The notes under the pieces were generated by a model. The model was given only the letters and a program-made list of their open reading frames with translations. It was not told the origin of the DNA and did no database searches. Shown here piece after piece: positions 25,397-35,210 of a DNA stretch of 64,000 nucleotides. The translations under genes were made by a program, and so were the position numbers. The number at the start of each line of letters is the position of its first letter. Position 1 is the stretch's first letter. Origin of the DNA: Chryseobacterium daecheongense (lineage in GTDB: Bacteria > Bacteroidota > Bacteroidia > Flavobacteriales > Weeksellaceae); NCBI RefSeq assembly GCF_003729955.1, contig NZ_RJTX01000001.1, forward strand, positions 62,001 to 126,000, written 5' to 3'.

Positions 25397-26899
25397 ATGC
25401 AAATAGAAACAAGAAAACTGAGTATTGAAGATTATGACGGCCTGGTTGAAACCATGCGTAGGGCTTATCCTCAGATGTCTGAATATGTATGGTCGAAAAA
25501 AAGTATCAGTAAGCTTGTCAAAATATTTCCTGAAGGTCAGATATGTATCACAGTAGATGGAAAGCTGGCGGCGGTGGCACTTTCCATTATTGTCAACTAT
25601 GAAGAATTTGGTGATGATCATACATACAGTGATATCACCGGGAACTATTCCTTCAATACCCATACCTCTGTAGGAAATGTTTTATATGGAATAGAAGTAT
25701 TTGTAGACCCGGAATATAGAGAACTGCGATTGGGTAGAAGACTCTATGATGCCAGGAAAGAGCTGTGTGAATTGCTCAATCTCAAGTCCATTATTTTAGG
25801 AGGAAGAATCCCGAATTATCATAAATACAGCAAAGAAGTTTCCCCAAGAGAATATATCCGGAAGGTAAGGGATAAAGAAATTTATGATCCCGTGTTATCA
25901 TTCCAGCTTTCCAATAATTTTTTACCGATCAAAATTCTTAAGAAATACCTTCCTGAAGATGAATCTTCAAAAGAAAATGCTGTTTTACTACAGTGGAACA
26001 ATATTTATTACAGCAAAAAGCCTAATACGATGCAGGATAGCATCATCCGTTTAGGATTGGTGCAATGGCAAATGAGACAATTTAAAGACATCAATGCTTT
26101 CTATGAACAGGTAGAATTTTTTGTAAATGTGATGGGGGATTATAAATCGGATTTTGTACTCTTTCCGGAACTTTTTAACACCCCTTTACTGGCTCCTTTC
26201 AATAAGCTTTCGGAAAGAGACAGCATGATAGAGCTTGCCAAAATAACAGAACAGATTAAAGAAAGGATTTCAGAATTAGCGATCAGTTATAACGTGAATA
26301 TTATTTCCGGAAGCATGCCGGTTTTTGAAAATAATGATCTGTATAATGTAAGCTATCTGCTTCACCGGGACGGAAGAATAGATGAGTACCGTAAAATTCA
26401 CATCACTCCAAATGAAAGAAAATACTATGGAATGAAAGGGGGAAATGAAATAAAAGTCTTTGATACAGATTGCGGAAAAATCGGACTTGTGATTTGTTAT
26501 GATGTGGAATTCCCGGAACTTCCAAGAATTTTGGCAGATCAGGGAATGAAAATATTATTTGTCCCATATCTTACCGATACACAGAATGCCTATATGAGAG
26601 TACGACATTGCGCAGCGGCCAGAGCCATAGAAAATGAATGTTATGTAGCCATTGCCGGATGTGTGGGAAATTTGCCGGGTGTCAACAATATGGATATCCA
26701 GTTTGGGCAGGCTGCAGTATTTACTCCTTCCGATTTTGCTTTTCCCTCCAATGCCGTAAAAGGAGAAGCAACTCCCAATACGGAAATGACTTTAATTGTG
26801 GATGTGGATTTAAATTTATTAAAAGATTTGCACTATAATGGTTCCGTACAGGTTCTTAAGGACAGAAGGAGAGATCTTTATGACACTTACCTCAAATAA
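25397..26899 (+). CDS. Fused GNAT acetyltransferase and carbon-nitrogen hydrolase
   Basis: Residues 1-185 form a GNAT N-acetyltransferase (EVFVDPEYRELRLGRRLYDAR, with the acetyl-CoA loop near 105-120). Residues 215-490 form a nitrilase-superfamily amidase with the triad Glu258 (FPELF), Lys333 (YRKIH) and Cys367 (VICYDVEFPE). This two-domain architecture is a recurrent family in Bacteroidetes and proteobacteria; the substrates are not known to me. It runs opposite to the RHS locus, and a bidirectional terminator follows. All catalytic residues are present, so both halves are probably active. Confidence 0.85.
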   Translation: MQIETRKLSIEDYDGLVETMRRAYPQMSEYVWSKKSISKLVKIFPEGQICITVDGKLAAVALSIIVNYEEFGDDHTYSDITGNYSFNTHTSVGNVLYGIEVFVDPEYRELRLGRRLYDARKELCELLNLKSIILGGRIPNYHKYSKEVSPREYIRKVRDKEIYDPVLSFQLSNNFLPIKILKKYLPEDESSKENAVLLQWNNIYYSKKPNTMQDSIIRLGLVQWQMRQFKDINAFYEQVEFFVNVMGDYKSDFVLFPELFNTPLLAPFNKLSERDSMIELAKITEQIKERISELAISYNVNIISGSMPVFENNDLYNVSYLLHRDGRIDEYRKIHITPNERKYYGMKGGNEIKVFDTDCGKIGLVICYDVEFPELPRILADQGMKILFVPYLTDTQNAYMRVRHCAAARAIENECYVAIAGCVGNLPGVNNMDIQFGQAAVFTPSDFAFPSNAVKGEATPNTEMTLIVDVDLNLLKDLHYNGSVQVLKDRRRDLYDTYLK

Positions 26900-26932
26900 T
26901 CCGAATAGGAATTAAATTAAGATATTATATAA

Positions 26933-26964
26933 AAAATAAGCTCTCATTTCTGAGAGCTTATTTT
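26933..26964. terminator. Bidirectional terminator between convergent genes
   Basis: A perfect 14-bp stem, AAAATAAGCTCTCA with TGAGAGCTTATTTT, has a four-base loop and lies between the 25397 gene and the leftward T9SS gene. Confidence 0.85.
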
Positions 26965-26981
26965 ATGTTGAAATAATATGA

Positions 26982-29900
26982 TTATTCTTTAATGAATTTC
27001 TTCTGAACAGTACCTTCTACATCTTCGATATAGATCACATAAACACCACTGATCAGTTTGCTTACATTGATCTGGTTGTTCAGGATAAATCCGTCAGAGA
27101 TCAATTGTCCTGCAGAATTATAGATCTTATAAGCTGCTTTGCTGCTGATATTCTTCACATGCAGTACTGAGCTTACCGGGTTAGGGTAGATCATAATATC
27201 ATCCTGGTTAAGAGAATTCGGAACAGGAACTTTAGAAATTCTTACCGTGTAATCTTCAACTTCTCCATAAGGGAAGCTAGTACAATTCACCGGAATACCT
27301 CCTCTCTGCATCGCTACTCTCATCAATACATACTTGTAATCTGCTGTGCTTACGAAAGCGTTAGCTGGTACACTGAATGTTCCCGTAACAGGAGTATTGG
27401 TATTCGGACCATTAGCAAGGATTCTTTCATTCGGATCAAAAGTACCGCTTCTGTCGAAATCGATCCATACGGCAATCCCTTCTTCATTTGTAGAGGTCTT
27501 CTCAATAGTAATTTCATTTCCTGTAGATCCTTGAATCAATTCAATGAAAGTAGCAGGAGCACCTGTATAATCTGTATAGTTAGAAGCTCCGGAAGGATTC
27601 TCCATAGTAGGTTTACCAGTAGGCTTCACCGTTACTTTTGAAATATATTCCTGAGCTGAGCTCTGAGCAGACATCTGACAGTAGATTACTGTAGGCGTTG
27701 TGAAGAAATACAATGGGGTAAAGTTACCTGGAGTACCACTACAAATGTTGGCTACCTGCATTTCATACTTTGTTAATTCAAGTAATCCAGTAAGAGTAAC
27801 TGTATTAGTCGGAGTATTAATTGTAGTCCAGCTTGGGATACCTACTTTTCTGTATCTCAAGATATAAGTTGCTCCAGGGAAAGGATCCCAAACCACAACT
27901 GCACTTGTTGGAGTAATAGTAGTAATCGTTAATCCCGGAGGAGGAATTTCACAAGTTCTTTCTGTAGTAAATACCTTAGGGGAAGACCACGGGTTAAGAG
28001 TAGTTTCTCCATCACACTTATTAGCGATCTGAACTTCATAGGTAGTATACACATTTAAACCAGTAAGAGGATAGTTATTCGCCGGTGGTGCCGGTAAATT
28101 TACCGTTGTCCAAGCAGTGGTTCCTACGATTCTGTATCTCATTGTATATGTTGAACTTGCTGCAAGCGGAGTCCAAGTCACCAATGCTGTAGTTGTTGTG
28201 ATATTACTGATCGTTACATTCGGAGGAGTAGGATCACATCTTGTCAGGAACTGATTGTGTGAGTACCCTCCTGTAGTTGTATTACAAATGGCAGCCACCT
28301 CTACTTCATATTGAGTAGCTGAAAGTAATTGAGTTAAGGTATATGTGTTGGTTGGCGTCGGATAAGGTTGAGCCGGTACAGCTATCGTCTGCCATGTAGG
28401 AGAACCAATAGGTCTGTATCTGATTGTATAAGAAGCTTCCCCTGAATCCTGAGGCCATGTTAATGTTACAGAATTATGAGTAATGTTTGTCAATGTTACT
28501 ACCGGTGTAGTTGTTTTACAGATTACCAGTTTCACATTGTCAATAGCTACAGGTGGTTGAGTACCTCCTGAACCATCATTTCTCCACTCAAATACCAGAC
28601 GCATCGTAGTTCCTGCAAAGCTGCTTAAGTTTAAGGTAGAATTTAAATACCCTAACCAGGTAGCTTGTTGATTATAATTAGTTCCTAACTGAACTCTTCC
28701 TGTACCCGCAGTAATCTGAGTTCCTGCAGTAGGCATATAAGTAGCTGGAACCAACCAAACTCTTAAGTAATCGAATGAACTTTCTCCCACAGCTTTCCAA
28801 TCAAACGATAGTTTTGCGATCGTAGTTCCTGCAGGAACAGCAATATCTCTATACGCATGAACTGTACTGGCTGATGTAATTGTATATGAATTGGTTGCAC
28901 CGGCATCGTTGGAAATATAGATAGAATTTCCTGTATTTCCGGTAGCCGCTCCCATAAACCATTTATTAGTTTGAGTACCACTTGTGAACCCGAAATCATT
29001 AGGGCCTGTGGTAAACGGCTGATAATATGGTATCGTCGCAGGGATTTGTGTAGTCGTAAAGCTTGGACCCGCTACCCAGATACTTGGATTGGTAGGGCTA
29101 CACATAGCACGTACCCACCAATAATAAGTTGTATTTGGAGTAAGAGGTGTCAACGTTGTTGATGTTCCTGCAACTGGTGTACCTGCCGTAGCACCGGTAG
29201 GAGGAACACCTGTAGTATTAAAGAATACCTGATATCCGTTGGCTGGAGCCGGAGTAGGAGCAGTCCAGTTAATAGTAGCAGTAGTAGACGTAACTGTAGT
29301 TACTCCCATTGCCGTAGGAACGAAACATGAAGGAATGAATAAATTGATATTGTCAACAGCAATAGCTGGCTGTGTTCCAATAATACCATCATTTCTCCAT
29401 TCAAATACCAAACGCATGGTACTTCCTGCAAATGTACTTAGGTTGACAGCCGTGTTAAGGTAATTCTGCCATGTCGTTTGCTGATTAAAGTTACCGCCAA
29501 TCTGAATTCTACCTCCTCCTGCAGTGATCTGAGTTCCTGCAACAGGCACAAATGATGAAGGTACCATCCATACTCTTAAATAGTCAAAAGTACTTTCACC
29601 AAATCCTTTCCAGTCAAAAAGTAAATAAGCAAGAGTAGTTCCTGTAGGTACAGAAATATCTCTGTAAGCATGTACCACACTGGCTGAGTTCACATTATAA
29701 CTGTTGGTAACTCCATTGTCATTGGAAATATAAATAGAGTTACCCGGATTTCCGGTAACGTTACCAAAATACCATTTATTTGGTTGTGTACCGCTGGTAA
29801 ATCCAAGGTCATTGGTTGTATTGAAATTCTGCGTGTAAGGAATGGTTGCGGGTATCTGGGTCGTTGTAAAATTCGGACCAGACATCCACATACTGCTGTC

Positions 29901-30737
29901 TGTAGGGCTACACACTGCACGAACCCACCAGTAATATGTTGTATTAGGTGTCAGAGGGTTTAATGTTGTGGATGTTCCTGTAACAGGAGTTCCAACAGTT
30001 GCAGATGTAGGGGGAACACCTGTGGTATTATAATATATCTGATATCCGTTGGCTGGTGCCGGAGTTGGCGCCGTCCAGCTTAAGGTTGCAGAAGTTGCTG
30101 TTATAGCAGAAGTGGTTTGCCCCATTGGAACAAGACAGGTAGGAATAAATAAATTGATATTGTCAATAGCTATAGCGGGCTGTGCTCCGAGAATACCATC
30201 ATTTCTCCATTCAAATACCAGACGCATTGTACTTCCTGCATAAGCGCTGATGTTTAAAGTTGGTGATACAAAAGTTTGCCATGTGGTTTGCAGGTTAAAT
30301 TGGCCAACCTGAGTTCTTCCGGTTCCTGCAGTGATCTGCGTTCCCGGAGTGGGAGTAAAGGTGGCCGGAACCAACCATACTCTTAAATAATCCCAACCAT
30401 TTTCTCCTACTCCTTTCCAATCAAATGAAAAGGTAGATATAGTAGATCCTGCGGGAATTGTTATATCTCTGTAGGCTTGAACCACACTGGCAGAATTTAC
30501 ATTATAGCCGTTAGTGACTCCGTTGTCATTGGAGATATAAAGTGAATTACCGGGATTACCCGTAACATTGCCATGAAACCATTTATTGGGCTGGGTACCA
30601 TTAAGAAGGGTAAGATCATTCGTGGTCGAAAAATCCTGGGTATATGGTAATGTTGCGGCCTGACCATAGGCTTCTGGTATAAAGCCCATATTCATCAAGC
30701 ATAGAAGAAGAATTAAAACAGTAGAAAATTTCTTCAT
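26982..30737 (-). CDS. T9SS-secreted multidomain protein with jelly-roll, FN3 and GEVED domains
   Basis: The 1251-residue protein has a signal peptide (about 1-25). Three tandem units of about 268 residues follow; each has a beta-jelly-roll (choice-of-anchor-like, FDWKG...DYLRVWLVP...RLVFEWRNDG) and an FN3-like domain (SATLSWTAPTPAPANGYQIYY). The third jelly-roll is followed by several more FN3 domains. A GEVED-like domain (FSVPANAF...FPYGEVEDYTV) and a T9SS type A tail (IMIYPNPVSSVLHV) close the protein. The near-identical units suggest recent duplication. A surface adhesin or degradative scaffold is possible; no catalytic domain is visible. Confidence 0.8.
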   Translation of the reverse strand: MKKFSTVLILLLCLMNMGFIPEAYGQAATLPYTQDFSTTNDLTLLNGTQPNKWFHGNVTGNPGNSLYISNDNGVTNGYNVNSASVVQAYRDITIPAGSTISTFSFDWKGVGENGWDYLRVWLVPATFTPTPGTQITAGTGRTQVGQFNLQTTWQTFVSPTLNISAYAGSTMRLVFEWRNDGILGAQPAIAIDNINLFIPTCLVPMGQTTSAITATSATLSWTAPTPAPANGYQIYYNTTGVPPTSATVGTPVTGTSTTLNPLTPNTTYYWWVRAVCSPTDSSMWMSGPNFTTTQIPATIPYTQNFNTTNDLGFTSGTQPNKWYFGNVTGNPGNSIYISNDNGVTNSYNVNSASVVHAYRDISVPTGTTLAYLLFDWKGFGESTFDYLRVWMVPSSFVPVAGTQITAGGGRIQIGGNFNQQTTWQNYLNTAVNLSTFAGSTMRLVFEWRNDGIIGTQPAIAVDNINLFIPSCFVPTAMGVTTVTSTTATINWTAPTPAPANGYQVFFNTTGVPPTGATAGTPVAGTSTTLTPLTPNTTYYWWVRAMCSPTNPSIWVAGPSFTTTQIPATIPYYQPFTTGPNDFGFTSGTQTNKWFMGAATGNTGNSIYISNDAGATNSYTITSASTVHAYRDIAVPAGTTIAKLSFDWKAVGESSFDYLRVWLVPATYMPTAGTQITAGTGRVQLGTNYNQQATWLGYLNSTLNLSSFAGTTMRLVFEWRNDGSGGTQPPVAIDNVKLVICKTTTPVVTLTNITHNSVTLTWPQDSGEASYTIRYRPIGSPTWQTIAVPAQPYPTPTNTYTLTQLLSATQYEVEVAAICNTTTGGYSHNQFLTRCDPTPPNVTISNITTTTALVTWTPLAASSTYTMRYRIVGTTAWTTVNLPAPPANNYPLTGLNVYTTYEVQIANKCDGETTLNPWSSPKVFTTERTCEIPPPGLTITTITPTSAVVVWDPFPGATYILRYRKVGIPSWTTINTPTNTVTLTGLLELTKYEMQVANICSGTPGNFTPLYFFTTPTVIYCQMSAQSSAQEYISKVTVKPTGKPTMENPSGASNYTDYTGAPATFIELIQGSTGNEITIEKTSTNEEGIAVWIDFDRSGTFDPNERILANGPNTNTPVTGTFSVPANAFVSTADYKYVLMRVAMQRGGIPVNCTSFPYGEVEDYTVRISKVPVPNSLNQDDIMIYPNPVSSVLHVKNISSKAAYKIYNSAGQLISDGFILNNQINVSKLISGVYVIYIEDVEGTVQKKFIKE

Positions 30738-30762
30738 AAGTTAATATTTTATATTAATAATA

Positions 30763-30770
30763 CAAATCTA
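30763..30770 (-). promoter_or_regulatory. -7 box of the T9SS multidomain gene
   Basis: The - strand reads TAGATTTG, 25 bases before the ATG at 30737. No well-spaced -33 TTG is visible. Confidence 0.5.
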
Positions 30771-31057
30771 AGGGTTTTTTGCTTTTTTGCCTCATTAAAT
30801 TTTATGTTTTTATAAAAAAAATATAAGGATATGATAATTTCGTTGAAATATTAGATGAGGTTACTTTGAATAAAACGTCTTTTTATTTGTTTTTATTGTA
30901 TGGTTTTATGCGAATTTGAAGCTAAAAATAACATATTTCTTAATATTTACTTATCAGTCAGTTGTGTATTATTCTATTTATGGAACTGGAATAAAAACTT
31001 TTATAATTTTCAATTGGGGAATAATTTTTGAAGTAATTTGCAGCGATTACTTTTACT
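30771..31057. other. AT-rich intergenic region between divergent genes
   Basis: This is the larger part of a 320-base gap. No ORF, RNA gene or perfect TAnnTTTG box serving the + strand gene is seen. A small hairpin (AGTAAT 31032-31037 with ATTACT 31046-31051) lies just before the UbiB-like start. Confidence 0.5.
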
Positions 31058-32704
31058 ATGTTTGATAAGCAACAAAGAAAACTGAAAAGATCAGCCAGAC
31101 TAATTTCCGTGTTAAGCAAATACGGATTTAAGGATATGCTGGCAAGAATGAATGGAAATAAGCAGGAAGATTATCCCCATGATCCGGATGAAATTATATC
31201 AAAAGGTACGGTTTATGAGCGAATCAGGCTCGCTTTGGAAGAATTGGGACCTACTTTTGTAAAGCTTGGACAAACTTTCAGTAACAGAGAAGATCTATTG
31301 CCTCCTGAACTCATCCAAGAGTTACAGAAGCTTCAGGACAAGGTTGATACTGTAGAAATGAATGTAGAAGAAATCCTGGAAAATGAATTCAATATTCAAG
31401 TAAAAGATCATTTTCTGGAAATGCCCAAAGAACCAATAGCTACAGCCTCTATTGCACAGGTTTATAAAGCGGTTTTACTGAACGGAGACCAAGTTATCCT
31501 GAAAATTAAAAAACCGGACGTGCAGACGGTAATTGAAGATGACCTTCTTTTGATCAAAGATATAGAGAAGCTGGTTTCCACCTATTCCGAAATAGGAAAT
31601 AAACTTAATCTTAAACAAGCCATTTCAACTTTTGAAAGATCTCTACTGGAAGAAGTTTCCCTGATTAATGAGAAAAATAATATCCAGCAGTTTGCTTTAA
31701 ACTTTAAGCATAATAAAGAAACCTATATTCCGAAGGTGTATGAGGAATTTTCCAACAATAATGTGCTTTGTATGGAATTCATAGATGGAATTAAGGTCAC
31801 AGATAAGTCGGTTTTGCTGGCTAATGGAATAGATCCCGTAAAAGTTTCTGAAGTGGGCTTACGATTATTTGTATCACAAATTCTTGATTATGGCTTTTTC
31901 CATGCAGATCCTCACGCAGGAAATATTCTGGTAAAAAGAGACGGCAAGATCGTTTTCATAGATTTCGGAGCGGTTGGCAAAATACAGCCGAATGATAAAG
32001 AGATCCTTGAGAACCTTATTGCCAGTTTTGTGGCTAAAAATTCCCACAAAATTGTACGTTATCTGAAAAAGATGGCGGTGAGCTATGAAATTCCTGATGA
32101 AAGGAGATTTGAAAATGATGTGGAAGATATCCTGAATTTCGTTCACAGTTCTTCTTTACAGGAAATCAATGTACAGGTGATTATCAACAAAATGAAAGAT
32201 ATTCTGAAAGACAACAGGCTTTATATGCCGGATTATTTTTATCTTTTATTTAAAGGAATAAGTTTGATAGAAGGAGTGGGGAGAAATATTAATCCGGATC
32301 TGGATATCGTGAAAAGTCTCCATCCTTATACCAAAAAGATATTCACAAAAAAAATCAGTCCGAAAAACCTGCTGAAAACCGGGATGGACAGGATGATGAA
32401 CTTCACGGACAATGTAGATGAAATCCCGAAAGAGCTTCGTTCCGTTTTACAGAAGCTAGATGAAAACAAATTCACCGTTTCCAGCGAAATTAAAAACATA
32501 GAAAAGACCAATCAGCTGATCAAATCCAGTATTGTCAACCTGATCTTAGCCATGATCCTCGGAGCGAATATGATTGCAACAGCCATTGTTTTTGTTTCAG
32601 AATCAGGACCGAGAATTGGAGAAATGTCTCTAATTGCCGTTTTAGGATTTATCTTTTCGGTATTGCTGATCTTAATTCTTTTACTGAGAATAACCAGAAA
32701 ATAA
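31058..32704 (+). CDS. ABC1/UbiB-family atypical kinase, membrane-anchored
   Basis: The 548-residue protein has the family signatures KLGQ (69-72, the KxGQ motif), TASIAQVY (129-136), the Ala/Lys nucleotide site around KIKKP (149-153), the HADPHAGN catalytic loop (282-289) and DFG (302-304). Two C-terminal transmembrane helices (about 495-545) anchor it. UbiB/ADCK proteins support quinone synthesis or handling; in Flavobacteriia, which use menaquinone, the role is likely in quinone/lipid homeostasis. It stands alone between divergent and downstream genes. The exact substrate is unknown. Confidence 0.85.
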   Translation: MFDKQQRKLKRSARLISVLSKYGFKDMLARMNGNKQEDYPHDPDEIISKGTVYERIRLALEELGPTFVKLGQTFSNREDLLPPELIQELQKLQDKVDTVEMNVEEILENEFNIQVKDHFLEMPKEPIATASIAQVYKAVLLNGDQVILKIKKPDVQTVIEDDLLLIKDIEKLVSTYSEIGNKLNLKQAISTFERSLLEEVSLINEKNNIQQFALNFKHNKETYIPKVYEEFSNNNVLCMEFIDGIKVTDKSVLLANGIDPVKVSEVGLRLFVSQILDYGFFHADPHAGNILVKRDGKIVFIDFGAVGKIQPNDKEILENLIASFVAKNSHKIVRYLKKMAVSYEIPDERRFENDVEDILNFVHSSSLQEINVQVIINKMKDILKDNRLYMPDYFYLLFKGISLIEGVGRNINPDLDIVKSLHPYTKKIFTKKISPKNLLKTGMDRMMNFTDNVDEIPKELRSVLQKLDENKFTVSSEIKNIEKTNQLIKSSIVNLILAMILGANMIATAIVFVSESGPRIGEMSLIAVLGFIFSVLLILILLLRITRK

Positions 32705-32825
32705 ACACTGAAATGGGTAGCATGGTAATATAGATAAATACCATTAATCATTATTTATTATCAATACAATCATACTGTGCAAAGTTGAAGCATCCCATCC
32801 TTTTATATACACAAAAATAAATACC

Positions 32826-32833
32826 TATCTTTG
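32826..32833 (+). promoter_or_regulatory. -7 box immediately before the DEAD-box gene
   Basis: TATCTTTG ends four bases before the ATG at 32838. Given usual spacing to the transcription start, the mRNA would be leaderless or nearly so. Confidence 0.55.
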
Positions 32834-32837
32834 CAAA

Positions 32838-34190
32838 ATGGAAAAACTCACTTTTGCAGATTTTGATCTTCCGGTTAAAGTTCTTGATGTTTTAGCGGAT
32901 CTTGAATTGTTCGAACCTACCCCTATCCAGGAAAAAAGCTTAAAGCCGATACTTTCCGGGAGAGATGTTATGGGAATTGCACAAACCGGAACCGGAAAAA
33001 CATTAGCCTACCTTTTACCTGTTTTGAAGACATGGAAATATAGCAAAAGTGGAAATCCTACAGTTCTTATCCTGGTTCCAACAAGAGAATTGGTGGTGCA
33101 GGTAACTGAAATCCTTGAAAAACTAACGGAAAATATTACGGCAAGAGTGATCGGAATATATGGTGGGAAAAATATCAATACCCAAAAGTTATTGTTCAAC
33201 GATGGTTGTGATATTCTGGTAGGAACTCCGGGAAGGGTGATGGATCTATCCATTGATAATGCGATTTCCCTGAAAGAAGTTCAGAAACTGATCATTGATG
33301 AGTTTGATGAAATGTTGAACTTAGGATTCAGACCTCAGTTGACACATATTTTCGAAATGATGAAAGAGAAAAGACAGAATATTCTATTCTCTGCTACAAT
33401 GACGGAAGCCGTTGATGAAATGTTGGACGAATATTTTGCGAGTCCAATTGAAATTTCATTGGCAAAATCAGGGACACCTCTTGAAAAAATACAACAAACA
33501 GGATATAAAGTCGAAAACTTCAATACCAAGATTAATTTGCTTGAGCATTTATTGAAAACGGATGCCGATATGTCAAAGGTTTTGATCTTCAACAATAATA
33601 AAAGACATGCAGATCTGCTGTTTACTAAAATAGATGAGCTTTTCCCGGAACAGTTCGATGTGATCCATTCCAATAAGTCTCAAAATTACAGGTTGAAAGC
33701 CATGAAGAGATTTGAGAATGAAGAAGTGAGAGGATTGATCACTACCGACGTTATGGCGAGAGGTCTGGATATTTCAGACATTACGCATGTGATCAACTTT
33801 GAAGTTCCTGACGTTCCCGAACAGTATATCCACAGAATCGGTAGAACGGGTAGAGCGGATAAAGATGGGAGTGCCATCACTTTTGTGACTAAAAAAGAGG
33901 AAACGTTGCTTCTTGATATTGAGTTGCTGATGGATAAAGAGCTTCAGTTTATTGATTTCCCTGAAGGCGTGAAGATCAATCCTAAGAAAATTGCTGCAGA
34001 AGAAGAACAGATAGTCATGAAAAATCCTGCCCGAGTGAAGCTGAATGAAGGAGGAGGCGCTTTCCATGACAAGAAAGATAAAAACAAGAAGGAAAATTGG
34101 GGGGGACCTTCGAAAAGAAAGGAACCCAAGAAATTTGGAGCCAACAGAGCCCAGCAAAAAGCAAAATCTAAAGCAAAAAGAAAGAAATAA
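32838..34190 (+). CDS. DEAD-box ATP-dependent RNA helicase
   Basis: The 450-residue protein has the whole motif set: Q motif FEPTPIQ, Walker A AQTGTGKT (48-55), PTRELVVQ, GTPGR, motif II as DEFD (154-157) instead of DEAD, SAT (185-187), ARGLDI and HRIGRTGR. The C-terminal tail (about 400-450) is Lys-rich and disordered, likely for RNA binding. It unwinds or remodels RNA, with ribosome assembly or cold adaptation the usual roles. The -7 box is four bases before the start. It is closer to the RhlE/DbpA-like groups than I can resolve by eye. Confidence 0.9.
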   Translation: MEKLTFADFDLPVKVLDVLADLELFEPTPIQEKSLKPILSGRDVMGIAQTGTGKTLAYLLPVLKTWKYSKSGNPTVLILVPTRELVVQVTEILEKLTENITARVIGIYGGKNINTQKLLFNDGCDILVGTPGRVMDLSIDNAISLKEVQKLIIDEFDEMLNLGFRPQLTHIFEMMKEKRQNILFSATMTEAVDEMLDEYFASPIEISLAKSGTPLEKIQQTGYKVENFNTKINLLEHLLKTDADMSKVLIFNNNKRHADLLFTKIDELFPEQFDVIHSNKSQNYRLKAMKRFENEEVRGLITTDVMARGLDISDITHVINFEVPDVPEQYIHRIGRTGRADKDGSAITFVTKKEETLLLDIELLMDKELQFIDFPEGVKINPKKIAAEEEQIVMKNPARVKLNEGGGAFHDKKDKNKKENWGGPSKRKEPKKFGANRAQQKAKSKAKRKK

Positions 34191-34194
34191 AAAT

Positions 34195-34221
34195 AAAAAA
34201 CTCCCAAAACGGGAGTTTTTT
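34195..34221. terminator. Bidirectional terminator between helicase and TPR gene
   Basis: CTCCC (34201-34205) and GGGAG (34211-34215) are flanked by A6 and T6, a compact bidirectional terminator for convergent genes. Confidence 0.8.
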
Positions 34222-34241
34222 ATTTATTGTTAAAAGAACTT

Positions 34242-35201
34242 TTATTCAAAATCTATTTTGTTATTTTTCATGATTTCTTTGAATCTTTCTAATTGCCCTT
34301 TTTCTTTCATATCCTTATAAATTAAGCTTAATATGGCTTCTGCATCGGCTCTGTAGGCAGATTTTTGCTTGTTGTAAATAATATAGGCTTTGCACATATA
34401 GTCCAACGCTTTTTCACTTTCTTTCAAATCCGTAAAATACACTTGTCCAATCCCATAATAGACTTCAGCATCACCAGGATAAATATTATCAAAGGCTAAA
34501 TAAGCATCAATCGCTTTCTGGTATTCTTTTTTGTAGACATAGGTAATAGCAATATTCTGCAATGGCATTTTACCTTTTGGATCTATTTCAAGAGATTTCT
34601 GATAAGCATTGAGGGCATTGTCGTATTCTCCGATTCTTCTGTAGCAAACACCAAGGTTATCCCAAGCATAAATAAATTTAGGATCTTTTTTTAAGGCTAG
34701 CTTATAGTTGTTAATGGCTTCTTTCCAGTTCTCTTTTTCAGTAGCCGCTATGGCTTTGTCATAGAAGTCTAGTGCCTCTTTGTTTTTAGACATTTGATCA
34801 TTGTGGCTTTCCGCAGCAGTCACGAGATCTCTCAATCGGGGACAGTTAGCCATCATATACGTTTCCAGATCATAATAAGCAAGTTTATAATCTTCAGAAT
34901 CAGGGTTTGTATTAACGGTGATTTTTGTTTTCTTATCCTTATTGTTTTCGTTAGCTGCATCAGATACGCCTTTACTGATTAGGTAAGGAAGCACATTATC
35001 ATTGAGGCAAGAACTAATTTCCTGGTTCCTGGCTTCTTTGGATTTATTATTTGCATCGACGCTATCAAGACATTTACAGGATTTTTCTGCAGCCCCTTTA
35101 ATTGCAGTATCCGATAAAGATTTAGCAACTTTATCCTTTTGGGCAGATGTAAATAAAAAGATGAAGAGTGAAATTAAGATGGTTATTCGTTTTTTTATCA
35201 T
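34242..35201 (-). CDS. Secreted TPR-repeat protein
   Basis: The 319-residue protein has a signal peptide (about 1-20), a Cys-containing N-terminal domain (KSCKCLDSVDANNKS) and at least three TPR units (ENWKEAINNYKLALKKDPKF, EYDNALNAYQKSLEIDPKG, EYQKAIDAYLAFDNIYPGD). TPR arrays mediate protein-protein contacts. It is likely periplasmic. It starts nine bases downstream of the SGNH gene's end, so they are probably cotranscribed. Specific partner unknown. Confidence 0.75.
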   Translation of the reverse strand: MIKKRITILISLFIFLFTSAQKDKVAKSLSDTAIKGAAEKSCKCLDSVDANNKSKEARNQEISSCLNDNVLPYLISKGVSDAANENNKDKKTKITVNTNPDSEDYKLAYYDLETYMMANCPRLRDLVTAAESHNDQMSKNKEALDFYDKAIAATEKENWKEAINNYKLALKKDPKFIYAWDNLGVCYRRIGEYDNALNAYQKSLEIDPKGKMPLQNIAITYVYKKEYQKAIDAYLAFDNIYPGDAEVYYGIGQVYFTDLKESEKALDYMCKAYIIYNKQKSAYRADAEAILSLIYKDMKEKGQLERFKEIMKNNKIDFE

Positions 35202-35210
35202 GGTATTACA

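Noticed and set aside
26982..30737. Repeated DNA at 28500-30650 as a CRISPR array or IS
   Set aside because: The repeats are about 800 bases long and coding, and translate to tandem jelly-roll/FN3 units of one protein; spacer-repeat structure is absent.
31056..31063. TATGTTTG as promoter of the UbiB-like gene
   Set aside because: It overlaps the ATG at 31058 and would place the transcription start inside the gene with no usable start just after it; likely chance.
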